Made by a program: the position numbers and the translations under genes. This document shows, piece after piece, positions 7,874 to 14,816 of a stretch of 54,215 bases of DNA (the first letter of the stretch is position 1; every line of letters starts with the position of its first letter). The notes beneath the pieces are model-generated. The model was not told the DNA's origin. It saw nothing but the letters and a program-made list of their open reading frames with translations, and ran no database searches. Source of the DNA: an uncultured Lachnospiraceae bacterium (GTDB lineage: Bacteria; Bacillota; Clostridia; Lachnospirales; Lachnospiraceae). The DNA is taken from the NCBI GenBank assembly GCA_902760415.1, contig CACWGK010000006.1, positions 1-54,215 of the forward strand, in the 5' to 3' direction.

Positions 7874-8578
7874 TTGAGGAATATAACTGATTTACCAGCC
7901 TGGGAAAGACTTTTTAAGAAGATAGTGTGGAAGCAACTGGGGGATATAGGTGGTAAATATATATTGGATTTTGGAAGTGGCGAAGGAATCACAGCGGATC
8001 ATTTTGCTAAGGCTAATAAGGTAACAGCCATAGAACCCTGGGATGAAATGCTAAAGGATGCCTGGAAGGATAATGAATATACGCAGATAGTTGGCAGCGT
8101 GGAAGCGCTTTCGGAAATTGAAGAAGATACATTTGATGTGATAATCTGTCACAATGTATTGGAATATATAGATGATAAATCCGAAGTCCTCCGAGAGCTT
8201 TCGAGAGTTTTGAAACCTACAGGATATATATCAATTGTAAAGCATAATCGTTATGGAAGAGTTATGCAAATGGCAGTCTTGCTGGATGATTTTGAGAAGG
8301 CAAATGCGCTTTTAGATGGAGAGGATTCCATAGCTTCCAAGTTCGGAAAAATCAGATACTACGATGATGAGGATATATTGAAATGGTGTCCTGGACTGAG
8401 TATCGAGAAAGCCTATGGTATACGCACATTCTGGGATATGCAGCAAAATCAGGAAAAACATTCTGATGAAAGCTGGCAGGATGAGATGGAGAAACTGGAA
8501 ATGAGAGTTTCGGAGATAGATGAGTTTAGGAGTATAGCATTTTTCCATCATCTTATAGTAAAGAAGAAGGGTATATAA
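7874..8578 (+). CDS. Class I SAM-dependent methyltransferase
   Basis: 234 residues. The SAM-binding motif I is YILDFGSGEGITADHF (~29-44), motif II is VTAIEPWDEML with the ribose-binding acidic/proline pattern, and post-I residues DVIICHNVLEYIDD resemble the Methyltransf_11 group. The start is TTG 7874, immediately after the Nudix stop, with GAGAGG as ribosome binding site inside the upstream gene. The C-terminal third (~160-234) is helical and not conserved enough to suggest a substrate. It probably forms a two-gene operon with the Nudix enzyme. Confidence 0.85.
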   Translation: MRNITDLPAWERLFKKIVWKQLGDIGGKYILDFGSGEGITADHFAKANKVTAIEPWDEMLKDAWKDNEYTQIVGSVEALSEIEEDTFDVIICHNVLEYIDDKSEVLRELSRVLKPTGYISIVKHNRYGRVMQMAVLLDDFEKANALLDGEDSIASKFGKIRYYDDEDILKWCPGLSIEKAYGIRTFWDMQQNQEKHSDESWQDEMEKLEMRVSEIDEFRSIAFFHHLIVKKKGI

Positions 8579-8659
8579 CAGGAGAAATAGTCTTTGATTG
8601 ACTTTCTTAATAAAATATTGTAAGTTTTGTATAAAATTCTAAGAAGGAGGAACTTTTGT

Positions 8660-8686
8660 ATGACTACACCTGAGTTTTGCGCATAG
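8660..8686 (+). CDS. Possible 8-codon leader peptide MTTPEFCA
   Basis: AAGGAGG at 8644-8650 precedes ATG 8660. The frame stops at TAG 8684-8686, and the last base of that stop is the first base of the hairpin at 8686-8736. Strong ribosome binding site, very short frame and abutting hairpin are the layout of a translational or transcriptional leader. A decayed gene start is the alternative. Confidence 0.35.
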   Translation: MTTPEFCA

Positions 8687-8736
8687 CATTGGCTATAGCG
8701 ATTTGAAAATATAAATGATTTCGTAATAGCCGATGC
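8686..8736 (+). promoter_or_regulatory. Long leader hairpin before the CD3324-type gene
   Basis: GCATTGGCTAT (8686-8696) pairs with ATAGCCGATGC (8726-8736) with one G-T pair, and four more pairs continue inward after an A-A mismatch. There is no T-run, so it is not a simple terminator. The ribosome binding site AGGAGG at 8761 lies 25 nt downstream. Confidence 0.5.
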
Positions 8737-8773
8737 TCCCTAAAAGAGAAAATATATTTTAGGAGGCGCATGA

Positions 8774-9052
8774 ATGGGCTATTTGAGAGCGGAAGAGGTA
8801 CTTCCGCGTGAACTTATAGAGATGATCCAGCAATATACAGATGGAACTAATATCTATATTCCGCGTAGAGAAGAAGTTAGAAGTGGCTGGGGTGAGAAAA
8901 ACCAGACCAGAAAGATACTTCGTGAGAGGAATGAATCAATATATAAGGCTTATCTGTCTGGCTGTAAGATGACAGAACTTTCTGAAAGATTTTGTTTATC
9001 AGAGAAAAGTATATGGCGTATTGTTGGACAGGAAAAGAAAAAAGCGGTATAA
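8774..9052 (+). CDS. CD3324-family helix-turn-helix protein (Mor-like)
   Basis: 92 residues. It begins with MGYLRAEEVLPRELIEMIQQ and a YTDGTNIYIPRREE segment, followed by a C-terminal helix-turn-helix (MTELSERFCLSEKSIWRIVG). This is the layout of the CD3324 family, distantly related to the Mor transcription activator fold. The start is fixed by AGGAGG at 8761-8766. It is a probable DNA-binding regulator of unknown target. The upstream hairpin and mini-frame suggest post-transcriptional control. A strong terminator follows, so it is monocistronic. Confidence 0.8.
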   Translation: MGYLRAEEVLPRELIEMIQQYTDGTNIYIPRREEVRSGWGEKNQTRKILRERNESIYKAYLSGCKMTELSERFCLSEKSIWRIVGQEKKKAV

Positions 9053-9057
9053 GATGG

Positions 9058-9089
9058 AATCCCCAGGATGTTTTGTCCTGGGGATTTTT
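9058..9089 (+). terminator. Strong intrinsic terminator
   Basis: AATCCCCAGGA (9058-9068) pairs perfectly with TCCTGGGGATT (9076-9086), 11 bp, followed by TTT. Confidence 0.92.
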
Positions 9090-9090
9090 G

Positions 9091-9129
9091 TCTCAAGTTT
9101 AAATATAATAATAGATGAGGTTGTTAGAA
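9091..9129 (+). repeat. 39-bp dispersed repeat, copy 2
   Basis: Begins TCTCAAGTTTAAATATAATA. It matches 5814-5852 at about 34 of 39 positions and lies in the leader of the GNAT gene at 9182. See copy 1. Confidence 0.55.
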
Positions 9130-9181
9130 CATAATAGATAGTATAAAGTTTTTGTATAATCAAGAGAGGAAGGAAAAACAA

Positions 9182-9634
9182 ATGAGTGAAATAAAATTTT
9201 ATACATTAAGAGAAAAATCAAAACTAAAAGAAAAGGCTGCTGAATGGTTCAGTAGTAAGTGGGGTGTGCCGAAGGAAGCGTATCTCGAGTGTATGGAAGC
9301 ATATCTTAGCTCTGAAACCGAATATGGATGGTATATTGCTATGGACGGTGATATGATTGTAGGTGGTCTGGGAGTTATCGAAAATGATTTTCATGACAGG
9401 AAAGATCTAAGTCCTAATGTTTGCGCAGTATATACGGAAGAAGATTATCGCTGCCGCGGCATTGCAGGAAATCTACTGAATATGGTAGTAGATGATTTAA
9501 AGTCCAAAGGAATATCTCCAGTATATCTTGTAACTGATCATACTGGCTTTTATGAGAGATATGGCTGGGAATTCTTCTGTATGGCGCAGGGGGATGATGA
9601 GCCTGAGATGACAAGACTATACATTCATCGCTAA
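9182..9634 (+). CDS. GNAT-family N-acetyltransferase
   Basis: 150 residues. The CoA-binding segment is EEDYRCRGIAGNLLNMVVDD and the C-terminal signature GFYERYGWEFF is typical of small GNATs. GAGGAAGG just upstream supports ATG 9182 rather than an earlier in-frame ATG at 9152, which has no ribosome binding site. The substrate is unknown. It is preceded by repeat copy 2 and a terminator, so it has its own promoter. It is followed at 66 nt by a truncated second GNAT gene. Confidence 0.83.
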   Translation: MSEIKFYTLREKSKLKEKAAEWFSSKWGVPKEAYLECMEAYLSSETEYGWYIAMDGDMIVGGLGVIENDFHDRKDLSPNVCAVYTEEDYRCRGIAGNLLNMVVDDLKSKGISPVYLVTDHTGFYERYGWEFFCMAQGDDEPEMTRLYIHR

Positions 9635-9699
9635 ATGTATGGGTGATCTACCTGTAAAGAGTTCGGTATTTGGGAGAAGTATTGGGAGAATGAATTGCC

Positions 9700-9930
9700 A
9701 TGAGAATAGAAACAGAGAGAATTATTATACGGTCAATTGAGCGCGGGGATGAAATGGTATTTGCTGAGATGGCGAAGGATGGAAGCCTGCACGATATAGG
9801 CTTCGATGCAAATGTTCCATCCTGGAAGACTGCGGAAAAGGCCGGATTTGTATTAGAAGAGAAGCGTATGTATAAAGATATAGACGATAGTGAAGAGCAG
9901 TTATACAGATTTTACTCAATAAAAAGATAG
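9700..9930 (+). pseudogene. RimJ-type GNAT with internal deletion
   Basis: A 76-codon frame that joins the N-terminus of a RimJ/RimL-like acetyltransferase (MRIETERIIIRSIERGDE to about residue 38) directly to the family C-terminus (PSWKTAEKAGFVLEEKRMYK onwards). Full-length members are ~170 residues, so roughly 95 residues including the CoA-binding loop are missing. The frame is preserved across the junction, which suggests an in-frame deletion. It cannot be a working acetyltransferase. Confidence 0.75.
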
Positions 9931-9960
9931 AGAGAATTATTATTGAATTATAGAATAGTT

Positions 9961-9995
9961 AAGTCCTGTAAATGAAATGTTTACAGGACTTTTTC
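9961..9995 (+). terminator. Intrinsic terminator, copy 2 of the repeated hairpin
   Basis: AAGTCCTGTAAA (9961-9972) pairs perfectly with TTTACAGGACTT (9980-9991), loop TGAAATG, then TTTC. The left arm is identical to that at 3457-3468. Confidence 0.88.
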
Positions 9996-10007
9996 TTTGA
10001 AAGATAA

Positions 10008-10043
10008 AACTATAAAGGAAAAAATAATTATGTTATAGTAAAG
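10008..10043 (+). repeat. Dispersed ~36-bp repeat, copy 2
   Basis: Nearly identical to 3549-3583 and likewise downstream of the AAGTCCTGTAAA hairpin. It lies ~85 nt before the GrpB-family gene and may supply its -10 region (TATAGT). Confidence 0.6.
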
Positions 10044-10126
10044 TAGTAACTTATAAGGAAAAGCATAGAAATTAAAAATGGATACTAGGGCATAAATATT
10101 TTGGACTAAAAATGAGGAAAAAACTT

Positions 10127-10648
10127 ATGAAAAAACATGTCGTTGTACAAACTTATGATGAAAATTGGAAGAAGGATTTTGTCGATATAAGAGACGAACT
10201 TAATGTAGTTCTTAATGGTCTTGTTCTCGGAATTGAACATGTAGGAAGTACATCTGTGGAGGGACTTTCAGCAAAACCGATTATAGATATCGATGTAGTG
10301 ATTCAGGATAGAACAAGTTTACCGAGCGTAATATCAGCCCTTCAAAAAATCGGGTATATCCATGAAGGTGATCTGGGTGTTCCGGGGCGTGAAGCATTTA
10401 AATATAGCGGAAAAGAACATCTAAAGAAACACCATCTTTATGTTTGTGCTGAGGATTCAGCAGAATTGAAAAGACATATTGCGTTTCGGGATTATCTTCG
10501 TGAAAATCCAGATGCGGTGGCTGAATACAGCAGGATCAAAGAGGAAGGTGCCAGGATGTATCCTTGGGATATTGATAAATATATCGAGCACAAGACTCCA
10601 TTTATTGAAAAGATTTATAAATATATAGGTTTAGAAACTAACAAGTAA
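10127..10648 (+). CDS. GrpB/UPF0157 family nucleotidyltransferase-like protein
   Basis: 173 residues from ATG 10127 (GAGG at 10113-10116); an ATG five codons earlier has no ribosome binding site. The core EHVGSTSVEGLSAKPIIDID contains the GS and DxD residues of the nucleotidyltransferase fold. The later KYSGKEHLKKHHLYVC and HIAFRDYLRENPDAVAEYSR are hallmarks of the GrpB family. The biochemical role is not established; some relatives are fused to CoaE or other enzymes. It is followed 36 nt later by the Spx/ArsC-like gene, so they may be co-transcribed. Confidence 0.9.
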   Translation: MKKHVVVQTYDENWKKDFVDIRDELNVVLNGLVLGIEHVGSTSVEGLSAKPIIDIDVVIQDRTSLPSVISALQKIGYIHEGDLGVPGREAFKYSGKEHLKKHHLYVCAEDSAELKRHIAFRDYLRENPDAVAEYSRIKEEGARMYPWDIDKYIEHKTPFIEKIYKYIGLETNK

Positions 10649-10684
10649 TAAAAATATCAAATGTAGAAAGGGGACTATTGCAAT

Positions 10685-11056
10685 ATGATTAAAGTGTATT
10701 GTTATTCAAAATGTTCAACATGTAAGAAGGCTTTAAAATGGCTGGATGAAAAGGGAGTAGAGTATCAGCTGATAGATATCAAGGAGAAGCATCCTGATGA
10801 AAAGACTCTCAGAGCTCTGCATAAGAAGAGTGGGCTTCCATTAAAGAGATTTTTTAATACCAGTGGAATGCTTTATAGAGAGCTGGAACTTTCAAAGAAA
10901 TTACCAGATATGAGTGAGGACGAACAGTTTAAGTTACTTGCTTCAGATGGCATGATTGTGAAGAGACCATTACTTATAACAAAGGATAAGGTTCTTACTG
11001 GATTTAAAGAAAATGACTGGGAAGAAGCTATAGGTAATTATGGAAAAGAATTATAA
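10685..11056 (+). CDS. ArsC/Spx-family thioredoxin-fold protein
   Basis: 123 residues with a CxxC at the start of the fold (YSKCSTCKKALKWL, Cys10 and Cys13) and the family motifs RFFNTSG and IVKRPLLI. The RP(L) in the latter is the conserved cis-Pro region. Length and motifs fit the YffB/Spx/arsenate-reductase-related family. Without arsenic genes nearby, true arsenate reduction is unlikely, and a redox-responsive regulator or reductase is as plausible. The ribosome binding site is AAAGGGG. Its last 17 nt overlap the start of the MFS gene in another frame, indicating translational coupling. Confidence 0.85.
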   Translation: MIKVYCYSKCSTCKKALKWLDEKGVEYQLIDIKEKHPDEKTLRALHKKSGLPLKRFFNTSGMLYRELELSKKLPDMSEDEQFKLLASDGMIVKRPLLITKDKVLTGFKENDWEEAIGNYGKEL

Positions 11057-12230
11057 AAAAACACTAAGGGCTTGCTATTTTGGTTTCATAACACAAGCTA
11101 TAGTCGCCAATTTTACGCCTTTATTATTTCTAAAATTTCATACGGAATATGGCATACCGCTTGGTCAGATTGCTCTTATATCCACTACCTTTTTTTTCAC
11201 ACAGCTGATTGTAGATATCCTGTGTGCAAAATATGTAGAACGTATCGGATATCGTAGGGCAGTAGTGGTATCTGAAGCTGCGTCAGCGGTAGGACTAATA
11301 GGACTTGCTTTTTTACCAGATCTGCTTCCAAGTCCGTTTGCTGGTATAATCGTCAGTGTTATTATATATGCAATAGGAAGTGGTCTTATAGAAGTACTGG
11401 TAAGTCCTATAGTTGAGGCGTGCCCTTTTGAGAATAAGGAATCGGTTATGAGCCTTCTTCACTCTTTCTATTGTTGGGGAACAGTAGCAGTTATTCTTAT
11501 ATCTACACTGTTTTTCAATGTCTTTGGTATATCAAATTGGAAATGGATGGCTTGCATATGGGCGATATTACCTCTTTATAATATCTATAACTTTATGACA
11601 TGTCCCATTGAATATCTTGTGGAGGATGGACAGGGGATGTCTGTTGGTGAACTTCTTAAATCTCCACTTTTCTGGACTGGAATTATACTTATGATATGTG
11701 CAGGAGCATCCGAAATATCTATGTCACAGTGGGCATCAGCATTTACCGAATCTGCACTTGGAATTGAAAAAAGAATGGGTGACCTAGCTGGACCTTGTAT
11801 GTTCGCTGTAATGCAGGGAGTCAGCAGGGTAATCTATGGAAAATATGGAAATCGGATTGATTTGACAAAATACATGATGGGATCAGGTGCTTTATGTCTG
11901 ATATGTTATATACTGGCGTCAGTATCTCATAATCCGCTTCTGAGTCTGGTGGGCTGTATTATGTGCGGTTTTTCTGTAGGTATCATGTGGCCTGGGACAA
12001 TCAGTATAATGTCAAAAAGACTTCCGGTTGGTGGTACAGCTATGTTTGCACTACTGGCAATGGCAGGAGATATAGGCGGTTCTGTAGGACCAGCCGCAGT
12101 CGGTATAGTTACTCAGTCGGCAAATGATAACTTGCAGGTGGGTATGTTATCTGCAAGTGTTTTCCCTTTTGTACTGATTATGATGCTATTATTGATGAGA
12201 AGACAAAATAAGCGCGGTGTGAAAGCCTAG
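11040..12230 (+). CDS. MFS transporter
   Basis: 396 residues with 12 predicted membrane segments. The loop 2-3 signature is visible as YVERIGYRRAVVVSEAAS. The second half begins with WASAFTESALGIEKRMGDL and a long central loop around residues 185-205. The general fold resembles sugar/FHS or drug MFS carriers, but no substrate can be assigned. The start overlaps the Spx/ArsC-like gene by 17 nt, so expression is coupled. There is no obvious terminator before the ABC operon leader at 12299. Confidence 0.88.
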   Translation: MEKNYKKTLRACYFGFITQAIVANFTPLLFLKFHTEYGIPLGQIALISTTFFFTQLIVDILCAKYVERIGYRRAVVVSEAASAVGLIGLAFLPDLLPSPFAGIIVSVIIYAIGSGLIEVLVSPIVEACPFENKESVMSLLHSFYCWGTVAVILISTLFFNVFGISNWKWMACIWAILPLYNIYNFMTCPIEYLVEDGQGMSVGELLKSPLFWTGIILMICAGASEISMSQWASAFTESALGIEKRMGDLAGPCMFAVMQGVSRVIYGKYGNRIDLTKYMMGSGALCLICYILASVSHNPLLSLVGCIMCGFSVGIMWPGTISIMSKRLPVGGTAMFALLAMAGDIGGSVGPAAVGIVTQSANDNLQVGMLSASVFPFVLIMMLLLMRRQNKRGVKA

Positions 12231-12298
12231 TTTTGAAAAATAATATATATGGCATCTTATGTTCGCAATATGGCAACATATGTATGGAGCTATTGAAT

Positions 12299-12353
12299 AT
12301 GCCCGATCTTTTTAGTACCTTGTGCTTACAGGATACGAAAGGAGATCGGGCAT
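12299..12353 (+). promoter_or_regulatory. Start-codon-sequestering hairpin of the ABC/LytTR operon
   Basis: ATGCCCGATCT (12299-12309) is a perfect 11-bp complement of AGATCGGGCAT (12343-12353). The 3' arm contains part of the ribosome binding site and the A and T of the ATG (12352-12354). The 33-nt loop holds the AAAGG part of the ribosome binding site. If transcribed, this structure would block initiation until opened. Confidence 0.65.
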
Positions 12354-13200
12354 GATTTATTGTAAGAATGTTCAGAAGAGTTTTTCTAGTAAGAAGGTAT
12401 TATCAGGAATTGATTTTGAGATAGGGGATGGAGAGATATTTGGACTACTCGGACCATCAGGTGCAGGTAAGACGACACTGATTAAGATACTGACAGGTCA
12501 GCTGGAGTTTGATGCTGGAACTATAAATGTTATGAATAAGTCAGTTGATTCTCTGACAGGATTAGACAAGAAGAATATTGGAATAATGATGGATCAGTTT
12601 GGAGTATATGAGAGACTTTCATGTTATGACAATCTCATGATTTTTGCTGATATCTATGGTGTTTCCCATTCTAAGATAAAGGAAGTCTTAACAAGAGTTG
12701 GACTGGAAAGTGATGCAAAGACACCAGCTTCGAAGCTTTCGAAGGGAATGAGAGCCAGACTTAGTCTTGCCAGAGTATTTATGCATTCACCAAAACTTAT
12801 TTTCTTAGATGAACCAACCAGTGGCCTTGATCCACAGACGATGAATCAGATTCATAAGCTTATTCTAGAGAAAAAGAAGGATGGCTGTACTATATTTCTC
12901 ACAACTCACAACATGGAAGAAGCATATAAACTATGTGATAATGTAGCGCTTCTAAATGAAGGTGTCATAGTTGAGCAAGGAAATCCTGAGGAGGTATGTA
13001 GAAAATATAACCATCAGAAAAAGATAAAGATACATTTAACTTCGGGTGAAGATATGGAACTTGATCATAATAGAGAAGCGGCCAGCGAGATAGAATGCCT
13101 TCTGTCGGAGGGAATACTGGAGACAATACATTCATCAGAACCAACACTTGAGACTGTATTTTTGGAACTGACAGGAAGAAAACTTGAGGAGGAATACTAA
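12352..13200 (+). CDS. ABC transporter ATP-binding protein
   Basis: 282 residues: Walker A GPSGAGKTT, signature LSKGMRARLSLAR, Walker B LIFLDEPTSGLDPQ, and switch His in TTHNMEEAY. The C-terminal extension after residue ~215 is short, as in drug or antimicrobial-peptide exporters of the ABC-2 class. The start ATG 12352 uses AAAGGAG and lies in the hairpin described above; an earlier in-frame ATG lacks a ribosome binding site. It is first in a tight operon with the permease (1-nt gap), LytTR protein, DUF3021 protein and FliB-like protein. Confidence 0.92.
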   Translation: MIYCKNVQKSFSSKKVLSGIDFEIGDGEIFGLLGPSGAGKTTLIKILTGQLEFDAGTINVMNKSVDSLTGLDKKNIGIMMDQFGVYERLSCYDNLMIFADIYGVSHSKIKEVLTRVGLESDAKTPASKLSKGMRARLSLARVFMHSPKLIFLDEPTSGLDPQTMNQIHKLILEKKKDGCTIFLTTHNMEEAYKLCDNVALLNEGVIVEQGNPEEVCRKYNHQKKIKIHLTSGEDMELDHNREAASEIECLLSEGILETIHSSEPTLETVFLELTGRKLEEEY

Positions 13201-13201
13201 A

Positions 13202-13903
13202 ATGAATAATTCTAAGATTAACAATATTCTAATCATTATAAAGAAACAGCTGATAGATACCTTTAAGAATAAGACTGTCCTGATACAGTTTATCATGTTC
13301 CCGCTGCTTACGGTAATCTTTGAACATGCAATAAAAATAAATGATATGCCGGAGCATTTCTTTACAAATCTATTCTCAGTAATGTATATTGGAATGGCGC
13401 CACTTACATCGGTAGCTTCGATTATTGCTGAAGAAAAGGAGCATAATACTCTTAGGGTTCTAATTATGGCAAATGTAAAACCTGTTCAGTACCTCCTGGG
13501 AGTATGCATCTACGTGTGGACTATCTGTATGATGGGAGCAGGAGTAATTGCTACTGGATTAGATAGTAGTGATATTCCTTTCTATATGCTTGTTATGGCT
13601 ATAGGTTTTGCTATATCTGCACTTACAGGTGCGTGTATCGGTCTGTATGCAAAAAATCAGATGGCAGCAACTTCTGCAGTGATGCCGGTTATGGTGGTAT
13701 TTGCATTTTTACCAATGCTTTCGATGTTTAATGATAATATAAAGAAGATAGCAAAGTTCTTCTATACCGAACAATTAAAGAGACTTTTGGATGAGATGAC
13801 ATTTGATGGAATGAAAACTAGTACAGGCGTTATTCTTGCTGTTAATGCTGTACTGATGGTGCTACTTTTCCTTGGGCTTTTTAAGAAAAAAGGGTTGGAA
13901 TAA
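13202..13903 (+). CDS. ABC-2 type permease
   Basis: 233 residues with about six hydrophobic segments. The N-terminal helix KKQLIDTFKNKTVLIQFIMF and the conserved cytoplasmic EEKEHNTLRVLIMANVKP (the ABC-2 EhxxxT/L-type loop that contacts the ATPase) are visible. The start ATG 13202 is preferred because AGGAGG ends 8 nt upstream; an in-frame ATG 18 nt earlier is inside the ATPase gene. It pairs with the ATPase as a heteromeric or homodimeric exporter. The substrate is unknown. The stop TAA abuts the LytTR gene. Confidence 0.9.
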   Translation: MNNSKINNILIIIKKQLIDTFKNKTVLIQFIMFPLLTVIFEHAIKINDMPEHFFTNLFSVMYIGMAPLTSVASIIAEEKEHNTLRVLIMANVKPVQYLLGVCIYVWTICMMGAGVIATGLDSSDIPFYMLVMAIGFAISALTGACIGLYAKNQMAATSAVMPVMVVFAFLPMLSMFNDNIKKIAKFFYTEQLKRLLDEMTFDGMKTSTGVILAVNAVLMVLLFLGLFKKKGLE

Positions 13904-14344
13904 ATGAAGATAGAAATCGACATTGATGATAAATATTCTGATACTAAAGTAAGTATTCATGCTAAGCGGCTCGACAGTGATGTCGAGCGGCTTATTGCTA
14001 TGCTCAGAATGGTCAATATGCAGATAGTAGTTCATAAGGACGATGAGACCTTCCTGCTGGATATTGGAAAGATTCTGTATATAGAAGCGGTGGAAAGAAA
14101 AACATTTATCTATACAGCTGAAGAAACTTTCGAATCTGACTTAAAACTCTATGAGATAGAGCAGCAACTGCTGGAACATGATTTTCTCAGAATAAGTAAG
14201 CAAAGTATAGTTAATATAAGGATGATCAAGAGTCTTAAGACAGACATCAACAGGAAGATAAGAGTAACACTTAAAAATGGAGAACAGATTATTGTTTCTC
14301 GAATGTATTCGGATGAACTCCGTAGAAAGTTGGGGCTGAAATGA
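13904..14344 (+). CDS. LytTR DNA-binding regulator
   Basis: 146 residues. After an ~45-residue N-terminal extension there is a LytTR domain: DIGKILYIEAVERKTFIYTA, then LLEHDFLRISKQSIVNI and a final VTLKNGEQIIVSRMYSDELR. There is no receiver domain. It begins on the base after the permease stop and its TGA overlaps the ATG of the DUF3021 gene. Stand-alone LytTR proteins paired with a membrane inhibitor form LytTR Regulatory Systems (HdrRM/BrsRM in streptococci) that control bacteriocin, immunity or competence genes. That analogy predicts that it regulates this operon. Confidence 0.92.
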   Translation: MKIEIDIDDKYSDTKVSIHAKRLDSDVERLIAMLRMVNMQIVVHKDDETFLLDIGKILYIEAVERKTFIYTAEETFESDLKLYEIEQQLLEHDFLRISKQSIVNIRMIKSLKTDINRKIRVTLKNGEQIIVSRMYSDELRRKLGLK

Positions 14345-14814
14345 TGGAAGAAAAGAAAACTATTTTTAATTATATAAGTCAGACATTTGCAACCTATGGA
14401 GTAATAGTACTCATTTTCATATTATTCAGTCTTTTTATAGGTGAGTCGGCTGCGGAATATTCACCGCTCTTTGCTCTAGGAAAAGAAGGTTTATCACTAC
14501 CTATACTTGCAGAGCTTTTACTGCTTGCCGTGATGATTACGGGAGCACAGGTTGTTTTTGTCACAGATATTTTAATAAAGAATCTCTCGATTGTTTTAAG
14601 AAATGTACTTCTTTTTGTTACTGTTTTTATAGTTATGGTTATAATGATAATTATATTTGATTGGTTTCCAACCAATGATATTACTGCATGGATGGGATTT
14701 GTTATATCCTATGCAGTGAGCATGCTGGTTAGTGTGGGCATTACAAAGCTGAGGGAACATTTAGAGAATTCTAAAATGCAGAAAGCGTTAGATAAATATA
14801 ATAAGGATATATAA
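14341..14814 (+). CDS. DUF3021 membrane protein, probable partner of the LytTR regulator
   Basis: 157 residues with four hydrophobic segments: TYGVIVLIFILFSLFIG, LPILAELLLLAVMITGAQVV, VLLFVTVFIVMVIMIIIFDW and AWMGFVISYAVSMLVSVGIT. DUF3021 genes are habitually adjacent to LytTR regulators. The product is inferred to be the membrane antagonist that holds the regulator inactive. It overlaps the LytTR stop by 4 nt (ATGA). The next gene starts 2 nt after its stop. Confidence 0.88.
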   Translation: MMEEKKTIFNYISQTFATYGVIVLIFILFSLFIGESAAEYSPLFALGKEGLSLPILAELLLLAVMITGAQVVFVTDILIKNLSIVLRNVLLFVTVFIVMVIMIIIFDWFPTNDITAWMGFVISYAVSMLVSVGITKLREHLENSKMQKALDKYNKDI

Positions 14815-14816
14815 CT

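Noticed and set aside
3456..10648. Integron- or CRISPR-like array
   Set aside because: The repeats are only two copies each, unevenly spaced, with no integrase or cas gene and no regular spacers.
11072..11257. 61-codon plus-strand frame inside the MFS gene
   Set aside because: It is a shadow frame within a clear membrane protein and has no independent start signal.
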